Assembly: GCA_015698045.1 (NCBI GenBank)
Contig: BLAL01000239.1
Coordinates: 310,001 to 374,000 of the forward strand
Reading direction: 5' to 3'
Length of the DNA stretch: 64,000 nucleotides
From: Rhizophagus clarus
Taxonomy: Eukaryota > Glomeromycota > Glomeromycetes > Glomerales > Glomeraceae
Below are positions 50,088 through 63,200 of the stretch, piece by piece. Numbering within the stretch: position 1 is the stretch's first letter; the number at the start of each line of letters is the position of its first letter. Under the pieces are notes generated by a model. That model was given only the letters and a program-made list of their open reading frames with translations. It was not told the origin of the DNA and did not search any database. The position numbers and the translations under genes are program-made.

Positions 50088-51253
50088 TAATTACCCCGAA
50101 GAAAATCTGAAAGAAAGAACTGCAGCGGCTGAAAAAAGTTCTCGAAATAATTAATTTAGTCGGTAAACCATTGCGTGATTTTTTGTATACGTGTAATTTA
50201 GCAAATCCACACCCTTTTTAAACTTCTATATATGCCGTGGACTTTATTACATCACATTCATAAAGTAGTTAATAAAATATAAATCCGAAAAAAGGAATTT
50301 TTAACGATTAAAATTCCGTTAATGTCGCATGATTTTTTTTGTTGGAATCTCGTACAACTCCTTTATGGTAACAAATTATCCATAAATGATAAATTAGATG
50401 TTATATTGATTACATCAAAATTTATAATTCATAAAGGAGCAATAATAAATTATAGATACATATTTCCTGATTGTTTAATTGCTGCAGAAAAATGTTACCG
50501 CAAATCTTGTACTACATGTGCGTAGTAACTTCATTTCTACTTTGCTCACTGATCTATTTTATGCGTACTACTTTTACTTCAATTTATTTACTATTTTGCG
50601 AGCGAAACCATTTTTTGTTTATAATACGTAGAAATATACACTAATAAATTATTATGAAAACACAGGAACGCAAATTACTTTCACTGGAAAATGTTAACAG
50701 TGTAGTTCGCATGTGTCACCATAACAGAGTCACAGTAGTACAGTATTTATCACTTAACGGATTGGCCTATGTTAAATCTTGAAATTTTTTAAATTCGAGA
50801 ATTTAAATTTAGATAATCATGTTAAATTTTTAAAAATTATTTTTCAAAAAATCGTATTTACATTAGCCTCAAATGCAATCAATCATAAAAAATTATCTTT
50901 TGAGTGGAGGAATAATAGACAAAGGTTTTCCATAATAATAAAAGTTATTTGGGACGTAATATTGATGCGATCGACCTTCGACATCTTAATCAAATTTTTT
51001 ATTGACCGGAAGTGATTGTCAAAAAAAGTTTTGACGAAACCCAAAATTATTTCATATGTTACTCAGGTATCACTTCGTCACGTGTGTGGTGTGAACCTTA
51101 TTTGTCACTCATCTTCGATGATGAATTCCCAGAAACATATGATTATAGTCACACAATATTCCTTTTTTTATATAAAGCGTGCTTTCTTTTTCCAATTAAA
51201 AAAAATAAGGTTCTTTTTAAATGTTAATTCATTTTTTTGTACTTTCGTAAAAG
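50088..51253. other. Upstream region of the RNF213-like gene
   Basis: Short open frames exist at 50322-50525 and 50779-51015, but neither has a recognisable domain. Nothing else is supported beyond the TATA-like site at 51169. Confidence 0.4.
51169..51176 (+). promoter_or_regulatory. Putative TATA box of the RNF213-like gene
   Basis: TATATAAA lies 78 bp before the ATG at 51254. The context is AT-rich but less uniform than elsewhere. Confidence 0.4.
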
Positions 51254-54200
51254 ATGAATATTAGTCTGGAGAATAAAACATTTACGTTTCATATTCATTT
51301 ACCGGACGGGATAAAAAAAATTGGTCAACCAATAGTTCTTGGTAACGTAAGAGAATTGGGATCTTGGGGAAATCCTATTGTAAAATTAATTCAACCATTT
51401 CCTAAAAATTCGACTTATTGGCAGTCAGAACCAATAATTATTTCGATAGCAAACAATGAAAGAAATCACATTCAATATAGATTTGCTATTCATGTACAAG
51501 AACCTGCGCTTTATGGAATTGAAGTAAAAAATATATTCGAAGGTGACAGTGATAAAGACAATCGTATATTAGATACTGAGAGAGAGTATCAATACGCCAT
51601 TTGGAAAAATAATTCTAATTTAAGTCAAAAGTTGAATCGTGACCAAATTCAAGATTATGCTTTTGTAGATTATATCTTTAATTCTATCAGATTTTACAAC
51701 CTTAAAGATAAGATTATGGAATATCAACATTTATTAAATTTTTACAATGATGTTACAATTAGTGCATCAAATCTTGAATATATTATTAGTAATATTAACA
51801 ATAAGTTAAAGGAAAAGCGAATTTTCTTATGTCTTTTATTAGGGTATCATATGTTAAGACAAGATTTGAATTATGAGCTACCGACTTCTTTCTCATCTGA
51901 ATTGTTAATTGATGCACTTGATAATTACAGTCAAGAAACTTTTCCTTCAGATACCAAAGTTATAATTCATACCGCTATTACGACTTTAATTCAACATAAT
52001 GCCTCCCGATATTGTTTTCATTGGCTTAGGATCTTTACGATTGCGACGAAAGTTGATCCTAAATATAGTTTCATCTATAATTTAAATACTTTAAAATATC
52101 CTGATGATGATTTATTAGAAAATTTTATTAAGGAAATGAAAATCATTAGTCCTTACATTAAGGATGTTGAATTCGAAATTTATATTAATATTGCAAAGGT
52201 ATATATAATAAAATTATTTATTATTTCATCGTTATCACAGCTTTTGATCATATTTTCTTTTATTTGATAGTGGTTAATTCAAATATGTCATAATAATGAC
52301 TCCCTTCTCAAATTATGGAATGATATTCTTTTACATAATAATGAAATTGATAAAAATATTTTCAAATTTTTCCTTAATCAATTTCAAAAAAATATTTCTA
52401 AAGATGATGTTTTTATCTTAGAAAACCATTTTAAAAAAATCCCAAAAAATTATCAGGATAGTATTGCTGATGTTTTTCGTAATCATATTTTATTTTTACT
52501 TGAAAATCCAATTCGAAAATGGGAAGATCAAGATATTTTTGCTATACGAAATATTCTTCAAGATGGAAGCTTTAATTGGTCAAGTGATGATACTATACTT
52601 TCATTAGAATTAATATCTCGGTCTCGTAATTTGAAATTGTTAGATATATTCCCTGAACTTTTGGATAACTTATTTCGAAATAATTTTTCTGATATCAAAA
52701 AGAAAAGATTACCAAGCATTTGTACAAATTGGTTTACTCTTCTTTTATTTAAACTAAGTACAAATGAGAAAAATATTTCAAACGAAACCAACTTTATCTA
52801 CTTGATATTTTATCAATTAGAACGTATACATCCTTTACTTAGTCATCGGAGAAATATTTGGCAAAATTTTACAACTATTGCTACAGAGAATGTAAAGGCA
52901 CGTCCTGAATTTCAAATCATTAATTCCATAAAATTAATAGATCAGATAAAAGAAGAAGAAATCAAAAAATTATTTTCTGATATAATCAAAGAAATGATTA
53001 ATAAAACAATTAAACAGATTGATTATCAGTTGATTGATAAAATTTTTTCGATTTGCGATTGTAAAAGCAACAAAATATTGGAAGTTCCGAACACGTAAGA
53101 TTAATTATTTTTATTAACTTTTATTATTAGTAATTCATTTATTTATTTTATTTTTTTAATGAATAAATTTTAGAATAAGTGAGGATGTTTTATGTTATAT
53201 TTTAGATGAATTACAAAATAGATCAAATTTATCTGATGCTTCAGAACAATACTTAAATATTATAAAATCCATGAAATTTTGGATACTTATATTAAATGCC
53301 ACAGGAAGTGTTGAAAGACTTAACAAAAATTCATTTTTTAAACATATTCAAATGTCTACTATTAAACTTAATAGATTACTTCTTGAAAAATCAATAAATG
53401 TACAATTACTTCAACAACTATTAAAATACTCTGATGAACAACTATTTCAGTATCTTGATGAAGTTATAGGCAGAAAGAAATCTTTAGATGAGGTAGTTGT
53501 TTCTCAAGATGAAATTGAAAAACTTAGAAAATTATGTCACGATTATGAACTTAAACTTAATCAACTTCTTAAGTTTTATAATGAACTTTGCTCAACTTCT
53601 AAAATTACGGATGTGGATGATTTTATTCAGGATTTAAAAAAACGGATGCAAAATTTAGACAAAGTTATTTTAAATCAAACTATGTTAACAGGTCATTGGA
53701 CATTTCATGAGAAAGTGTTGAATAGTGCGATACGTTACTACAAATTTAATCAATCTCAAATTTTTCGAAATATTTTTGAAGATTATTTCAAGGAAGATGA
53801 TAATGCAACAAATGTAGAATACATAGCACAAAAATTAGTGCCGAATGTTTTTGAAAAATATGATGCCATTTGTAAACAATTTAAGGAATGGGAAAAGCTT
53901 AAATGTTCAGATGTATCCTTACTTTTAAGAAATATTACAAACTTTAATGTAGAGATTGATTTCATGGAAGGTTATATATCCTCTAAAAATAAGCGATTTA
54001 TACAAGCTCTTGATAATGTTTCGAAGATTCCTCAATGGATTGAAAAATTTGAACAATTGAAAAAAGTTTCAAAATTTTTCAAAGTACTAAATAATGATGA
54101 TGGTTGGCTGTCAAAATCAATTCGTATTTTAAAGGATGATTCCGTGATTCTTCGCATATTAAATAATTTTTTTGATTACCTTGATAAAAATCACACCGTT

Positions 54201-57200
54201 AATCAAAATTGTTGGGATTTGATAAAAGTTCTATCAAAAGCTGAAGATCTCGTGGTCTTTTTATGGATCATTGACAAACGTGATGTCAGGACCTTGTTTG
54301 TTGATGCTGATAATTATCTAGGTGAAAGATTAGTCCAAGAGATTCAAGTGGATACAATTTCGTTACTTATCCAAGTTGAACAATCTTTATTTCCTCTTAT
54401 GAATAAGAATAAAATAGAAACAATTGATGTGTTTTTGAAAGAATTGCAACTTATTATTAATAAGGATTCTTCTTTAGGGGAAAAGATAGCGTTATGTAAT
54501 AATTGTTGTGTTACATTACGAGTAATGTACAATAACATTTTAAATCGTGGCAAAATTACTAAGGAAAAATTTAAGGATTTTGTACTTAATGGAATATACA
54601 CTTTTGCACGTGATGAGATGGATAAATGTTTAGTTTCATTAGAATTATCTAATAATGTAGTATACAATTTAAATGAAATTTTGGATTTACGTGGACGAGC
54701 TTTTTTAATAGCAAAATCAATGAATACAGTTAATAAAACTATAGATGATATCTTAAACGATTATGATGCTTATGTGGATGAATTTATTTATCAAGTTGAT
54801 GTTGCACAAGGAATAATTAACATAGCATCTACGCTAATACAACTCGGTTATTTTCACTTTGATAATAGAAATTTCGAAAAGAAGTTACAAGGGACGAATA
54901 ATATAGAAGATTATCTTAAATTTTTAAATTATGAACTCGAAAAATGGTAAATATGTTTTGTTGAATGATTTTTTCATAAAAAAAATCTAACAGGATTTAA
55001 TCTTGCCAATTCATAGGAAAAATATATTTGATCGTGTGCGAGAAAAGTGTTATTATTTGACATTTTTCTCTACTCATCATATCTTAGCATTTTACAATTA
55101 TTTCACATCAGAAAAATTAGATAAGAAAAATGAAGAAGAGTGTAGTACGTTGATTAGATTTGTAAATAGCAAAGCTCGGTTACCGTCTCATAAGGATTTC
55201 CAAGGAATTTCACGTGAATCTAAGGATTTTCTTAAAATTCTTTGCGAAATCGGAAATGAATTAGAAAAAATTTTTATAAATATTCCGAGAGAATCACGTA
55301 AACTTAAAGCTGCTGGACAACGTGTAACGTCGGATATTATTAGAAAAGGCAAATTGTTCGTTGCTGCTTGTACGGACCAAACACGAATTCCGAATATTAT
55401 TATGTCACTATATGCTAATCATGGGTATTATCCAGAGCCATGGCAACTCTTAATATGTACTTCTTCAACTACGATGGAAGAGCTCATAATTTTTATCAAA
55501 AGAAGTTTTTTGGCGTCAAATAATGGTTACGAAAATCATCTTTTCTGCATTGCCCATTTAGAATTATTAGACTTTGAATTGCAATATAATTTAGTTGCCC
55601 ATATTAGATCGATGCAAGAAATACATGATCAAGATAAGGACTATCTTCTGGCGCTCATTTGTTGTAGAAATACTGGAATGCATCATCACATTTTAGATCA
55701 TTTTTCATTGGATGTACGCGCAACCAATGGGTTAAATAGTGATATAATGAGAGAAATTTATAAAGAATCTTGTCAGAATGTCATACGTGTTTCATCAGAC
55801 TTATCGGGACAGGGTAAAACTGAATGGATCAAAGAAGACAGTTTCAAAAAAAAGAAAATTCCACGTAGCTTTTTAATAAGTGATGATATGGAATTCGGCA
55901 AGCTTGTACGTCAATTCAGAGAATGTAAACTTCTACCTATAGAAAGTTTACATATTAATATAATATCAGCCAACAATCCGGGAGATGTAAACATGTTTTT
56001 ATTCGAGTTATCGACTTTTGGTATAACTTCTACTAATGTTGATATAGCTTTCCTGCCCTTATCAGAAACACCTACATATATATATATCGAAGTAGCCTCA
56101 ACTACAGAACAACGTTTACTTAATTCTCTTCCTATAACAGGATATTTTTTGTTCAATCATTTATGTTGGAATATTAAAAAATTGAATGTCTCTCAAGAAA
56201 TTCATAGCCCAATTCAAGTTACTTGTAATTATCTGAATTTATTGGATAGTAATGATATAGATACAAAAGAAATCCTTTTTAAGACAGATAAAGCAATTAA
56301 AGAACCATTACCAGCAGAACGTTGTCAAAATCTCATCAAGAAATATTTCTTTGACAAAGATTCCAATGATATTTCTTCATTTAGGTTTGTTGAAATATTT
56401 GTTAATGTCCTTGCAAATCAATTAGTTCGATTATCATCAAGCCAATTTCTTGCTATAGATAATCTGAAATTAATGTTTAAAGACAATAATATTAGAAGTT
56501 TAATAGTAAGAACCTTTATAGATGTTTCAAAAGATTTTGCAACTAGATCTATTAAAGCCAAAGAAGCACAATTAGAATCTATAACTGCTGATGACGAAAA
56601 TTCTCGTTTTGGTACAATTGTTCAATGGGATGATTCAAATCATCAAATAGTATTTTTCAATTCTCAGACTCCTAATAAAATATCATGTTTATATCGGGAC
56701 AGATCAAAAGTTCATGAGGATATTAAAATTTTATTAAAATGTCAAATAACTGGAACTGGAGATCAGACGAAATGGGAGTTAGATGATTATAATTCGATTT
56801 CTACGGATGCACTTTTTTTTAAGTTAGAGTATTTGGCACGAAGAACGACACACAAATTAGATTTTCCTGAATATGCTTTATCTTTTGATAACTTAATGAA
56901 GATGGCCTTAATTCTTTTAAGAGTACATGCAAATATTCCAGTGATAGTATGTGGTGAAGCAGGATGTGGCAAGGTGATTTTATTTTTTATGTTTCATTAT
57001 CAGTGCTTTTCTGAATAGAATTATTGTTAAAATCATCATTTCTTTTATAGACAAGTTTGATCGCTTATTTGGCCTTGATTGTTGAAGTTCAATTCCAGAC
57101 ACTTAACCTTCACGCAGGAATCGACGAAAAAGCTATTATGATTTTTATGAATGATTCTTCGAAAAAAGCAGAAAACGGCGAGATTTGGTTATTCTTTGAT

Positions 57201-60200
57201 GAGATCAATACCTGCAATCATATAGGTTTACTTGCGGAACTAATATCTCATCGAATGTTCAATGGCAAACCTATACATCCAAATATTCGTCTATTCTCTG
57301 CCTGCAATCCATATCGTATTCGTATAAGGACTCAAAGTGAAGCTGGTTTGACTATTAAGGTTAAAAGGTACGAAGAACAGAGTAATCTTGTTTATCAAGT
57401 CAAACCACTTCCCGATCAAATTTTGGATTATGTATGGGACTATGGCGTCCTAAGACCAAAAGACGAATTAAAGTATATTGAAATCATGGTTGAAAAAGAA
57501 TTAAAAAAATTAGGGCACCGTGTATTTGTCGAACTTTTATTTGCTTCTCAAAAATTTATTCGAAAAGTTGAAGAACCATATAGTGTTAGTTTACGTGATG
57601 TTAAACGAGCTATAACGTTGGTAAAATTCTTTTATAATTCTCTTGAAAATCGTCCGGTGTATAAGAAGGGACATAAATATCCACCACCTGGAAATCCAAC
57701 TACAACGACTAGATCTTATGTTTTAGCACTTAGTCTTTGTTACCATTCTCGATTATATGATCAAAATTTACGTAAACAATATCGTCGCGAAATGGGACAA
57801 ATATTACAAAATCACAAAGCATATGTAGGAGAAAACATGTTTGCTAAAATTATACGCGAAGAACAAGAGGATTACATTAATAGAATGCAATGTCCACCTA
57901 ATACAGCAAACAATGAAGCTTTATTGGAAAATGTTTTGGTTATGATTGTATGCATTTTGACACGCACCCCCTTATTCCTTATAGGGGCTCCGGGCACTTC
58001 TAAATCTTTGGCAATTCGTCTTATAAGTTCGAATTTACGTGGATCTGATTCAAATGATAAATATTTCAGAAAGTTACCGCAGATTTACTTAATTCCACAT
58101 CAAGGATCTTCATCTTCAACTTCTGATGGTATAATAAAAGTTTTTGATAAGGCAAATAAATATCAAGAAACGACTTCCAATCAATATCCTGTTATTAGTG
58201 TTGTTTTACTTGACGAAGGTGATTTTAATTTTCTTATGGTCTAATGCATTACTTTTGACTTTATTTTATTTTATTTTATTTTTTTTTTTAATTGAAGTTG
58301 ACCAAATTTATTTTTATTAGTTGGTTTGGTCGAGACAAGTCCCTTCAATCCGTTAAAAGTACTTCATTCTCTGCTCGAGCCAAGCTATCCGGCCACAGGA
58401 CCAACTGTTTCGGTAATTGGAATATCTAATTGGCGTCTGGATAATAGTAAAAGCAGTCGCGCATTACTTGTTCAAAGGTATTATTATATTATCGTGTTAT
58501 ACAAGATTTTGCAAAATTTTCTTATATAAATATTTTTTTTTTTATAGGCCACAATTTAGTTTAGATGATTTAGTTGATACTGCTGAACGTTTATTAAATA
58601 CGAGAGTTATCGGATATGGACAAAGAGGCGCTTTAGAACCTTTAGCTAGAGCATATTTAGATTATGAAAAATATGGCCAAGCTCTGCCTAACTTCCATGG
58701 TCTTCGCGATTATTACGCATTAGTCAAACGACTTTCATTAGATGAAATGACTCCAGAAAATATTCAAATGGCATTAGCTCGCAATTTTGGGGGAATAGAA
58801 AATAACAAATTATACGAAAAATATTTTGGAAACGTACTTAAAACGTTTAATAATCATAAACCATGGTTTTATAAACCAATTCCCATTGAAAAATTGATCG
58901 ACTCAAATTTAGATGACTCTGATGCACGTCATTTAATGATTATTGGTAAAAGCGACTCGATCGTAAATTTACTAACTTATCAGTTAAAACAAAGAGATTT
59001 GGATCCCGTTGTAATTTTAGGATCACAGTTTCCTGATGACCAGGATGATTATTCTTACAGTGTTTTAAGTAGAATTATGGTAAATGATAATATCTTTTAA
59101 CTGAAAAAAAATTATTTTTCAATCTATTATTGCACACGTTTATACCTAATATTATTTCAGATGTGTGTAGAGGCAGGCAGACCATTGATTCTAACAGACT
59201 TGGAAATAATTTATGGTAATTTCTAATTTACTAGCATTTCAATTATAAATTATCCGACATGAAATTCTTAAGAAATAAAATTTATTCTTGCTTAATAGGG
59301 AGTCTTTACGATTTATGGAATCAAAATTATATTGTGGGAGACGAGGAAAATCCCAAATACTTTACACGAGTTGCACTTGGAGCCTATGCTAATCCTATGC
59401 TGTAAGTTGCTTATTTACGTAATAATAATGAAGAGTTTGATTATGCTTTCGAATTAGGATTAAATAGTTATTTTAATTCATATTTGCTAGTTCTGTTTCA
59501 CCGAATTTCAAATGTATTCTTGTCATGGATGAGAGGAACTTGGCTTCGGCTTATCCTCCACTACTTAATCGGTTTGAAAAACAAAAAATGTCGATTAGTG
59601 ACATACTTAGCGATAGGCAAAAAGATCTTGTGCAACAATTGAACGGATGGACAAGACAAATGTCAACTTTGGTTGGAGTTAATCAAATAACTCAGCGCAA
59701 TAAATTCACTCAGAAGGATCTATTCATTGGGTTTGATAAAGATGAAACCTTACAAAGTTTAGTAATTGACGTTTCAAAGAATAATCCTGAAGCTAATGAT
59801 GATGAGATTATAGAAAAATGCAAGGAATGTTTAATCGCAGTAGCAACTTCTGATGGAGTCATAAGAGCTGAACGATCAGCTTTAGAACGAAATGAAATTA
59901 ATCAATGGAAATATGTTTATTTCAATCAACAGCATCACGATAGTCTTTATGATTATTTTATTGCATTATTTAATCGAGAAAGATCATTGGCAGAACCAAG
60001 TGGAAATTTAGTAATTGTCAACACATTCTCGAATATTAATATGGATATCAATTCTTGTTTGCGAGGATTTTTGAATTGTCAAGTAGATAAATTGTCAACC
60101 TTCAAGACTGAAGCTCAACTCACAAATCGGGTAAGCCAAAGAAATGATTTATAAGGCAATAAATGATTTTTTGAATCAACTTATATACATACTTATATTT

Positions 60201-63200
60201 TGTAGATAAAACACTTCTGGCTAGAATCGACTGATCATATGCTTATCCTTCAATGTGATGTAACTACTGTTAATGCTGGATGTGTTAAACTAGCTAAATA
60301 TATTATTGAGCAATATCAAAATGAATTTCTAACAAAGAAAGAGAAGAATCAAATTGAACAGAAAATACCTATGAAACATGCATGTATCATTCTCCATATT
60401 CACCGAGATCAAGATTACATCCCAGTATCTTTCAACTTCATGTGCGGTTGGAAACAAGTGACTATAGAAACATTGTCAAGAGACGATATTCCTATATCAA
60501 ATCTTTTAGATGGATCATTATCTGACATTATCAATTCTACTTATCGGTTCGAGAAAATTTTACAGCAAGAGATATTATGGTGTTTATTGTGTATGAAGTT
60601 TCCATCAAATAATAGATCAGTTAACCACATAAAGTAAGTGTTTGATTTAGTGTTCATATTTTAATTCTTAATTCTTTTAAGATATATATATTTTCTGATG
60701 ATCTTAATTTTAAAATCTAGGATATTAAATGAAAAAATACTAGATTATCCAAAATTTATAGAATGTCTTAAAATAAGGATTCTTGAATGGATTGAAGAAA
60801 AATCAACTGATGATTGGCAATACAAAGTTGCGTCAAATAAACAGAATTTATATCCATACGCTTCATTTTCTTTAGCACTTCAAGCACACATTAGAACATT
60901 AATTAGAATACCCATGGCTAAAATTTTATGTGCTTTAGAGAGATTATCGGCTACAAAAACATTTTTCTATGTCGAAAATGATGATGAATTATTCGAATTT
61001 TGGCAACAAATTTACATGGATAAGAAGATTGTTAAAATTGATGATTTACCAGATCCAAAGCCTGATGGATATAATATGCCAACAGGAAGTTTATATGATC
61101 TTAAATTTCCTTTTTCATTGTATATTATGAAACAAATTGATAATTTTAAAAGACATTATGAGGAAGAAATAGCGCTATTACAACAGGACGATGATAGAGT
61201 TGATATAGAAACTAATGAACTTTATGACTATGTAATTAAGGATCATTTGAAAGATTTTAAAACCAATATTCTTACATCAATTCCTCAATTAAGAAATTCT
61301 CCTCTTGACCGATTTCCTGAGTTATATTTTAATGACTTTGTTACCGTTGTTGCAGCAAACGATGGCGGAAGCGAGAATATAAAAATGCTATCAATAATCT
61401 TAAAGATACTTATTGGTGCCGATAAAGTTTATCAGCCAATACTACTTCACATTTATTGGTGGAAAAATGCTAACGAAGTTTCAGCCCAATTACAACTAGC
61501 TCTAATGGCCCCAACAACAATTCAAAATGTTGAAATTCGAGGCACTGGTATTATCGAAAGAAGTTTCGAGAAATATCTTGTTAAGGAAATAACAAAAATG
61601 ATGTTTGAGCGAATCTGTGGTAATCTTAGAGGTGCAGCAAATGCTTATTTGATTGATAGATGGCAGCGTGATGTCACAAAAGTATTATCTCTTTGTAGTA
61701 AGATAACACGAGCAAAGAATTTGCCTGCTCTCCAATTGTTACGTATAGTAAACGATTTGGTTGCATCGAAGTCGATTCCTTTAGATAGTGTCAAAGAAAT
61801 TGTTCAACTTGGATTAAGCACAGACAGACAGGAAATATTATCCGAAAAATTTGTTAATACTGTACTTGATAAGTTAGATAAATTAGAACAAAATGAGAAA
61901 AATTTAATTCCAAAAAGATCATTTATTATGAGATGCCTTGGATTGATTCCGATTGAATCAAACGTTAGACTGCTCCTATATAAGAAATTATTCTCAAATG
62001 AACCTTTTTCATTGATTGGTGCAATTGTCGAAAGAATCTTTCTTAAAGAAGATGCAGAACAAGAAGATGTATTTTTTACATTAATTACAAACCCCACTGA
62101 AGCTATAAGACGTTCTAATCGATTAAATATTATCAATAATTGTTTAAAAGACTTAGATACAAACATGGCAACTTTATGTTGTGATATTATTGAACAAGCG
62201 TTCTTTATGAATAATGATTTAACAAACTTAGAACCCTTCTTTGGTCATGCTTTTGAAGCTTTATATAGAGAAGGAAATGGCGCTCCAGCATTGCAAAAGA
62301 TCACTTCTATTGCTTACCTTAAAGAATTCGTTCGTCGATTCTGGGATAGCTTTATTCAAGAAGATAGGAATAGACCTATTGCATACAATATGATAGAGGA
62401 AGACGATTTTGACGGTGGTGAATTAATCAATCTAATTAACAATTACATGAATCTTGCCCATCCTTTGATTTATTCTCTTAAAATGTACTTTTTAAGAGAT
62501 TTACTCCAGAGAGATTTTTCAATAGATGACATCAGAAAATTTTGTGAAGCACAACAAAAAATTTTACCATGGCTTGGAAATTTCAATTGGGAAGATAAAA
62601 AAAGTGAGATTGAAGACGAAATTAATCAGACTTTTGTCATGGATAAAAAATATCGAAGTGAAAATTTACCAAACTTATGGAGATTGATTGGTTTGTTTAA
62701 TTTTGATGGCTTCCGTACTTATTATATGAGTGATTTGACAAGTAACAAAAAAAATTATCCATTCCTCTCAATATTCTTCAATTATGCTGAGAAATTGGAA
62801 TTGCTAAAATATCTTTTGCCTATTGTAAAATTTGTTCAAATTTTACATTCCAAACTTGGGTATCAGTTAACAAGACAGAAAGCAAGAGAAATGAGTTTCA
62901 GACAATTTATTGGAAGGGAATCTAATGACGGTGAAAATCACGAAATTTTCAATAATTTAAAAGCTGCTTTTGATGACTTTAGTAAAGGTTGGAATACAGT
63001 TTTGCCTTTTGTGAAACGATATCAATGTCATGAACTTCCAAGAGAAAAACCAAATATGACTTATAAACTTCCGGTCGTTTTCGGCTTAATGGAACCAAAG
63101 GATACAGGGATTTTTTTATGCGCGATCTTAAATTTCTTAATTAACTTACAAAATAAATTTTTGGAGGAAGTTATGTCATTGCCACCTGGAGCTTGCAGTT

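Noticed and set aside
50322..51015. Two short plus-strand frames upstream of the RNF213-like gene
   Set aside because: They have no domain, no splice link to the gene at 51254 and ordinary AT-rich composition.
53783..56972. Minus-strand frames of 60-107 codons
   Set aside because: They are shadows opposite coding exons of the RNF213-like gene.
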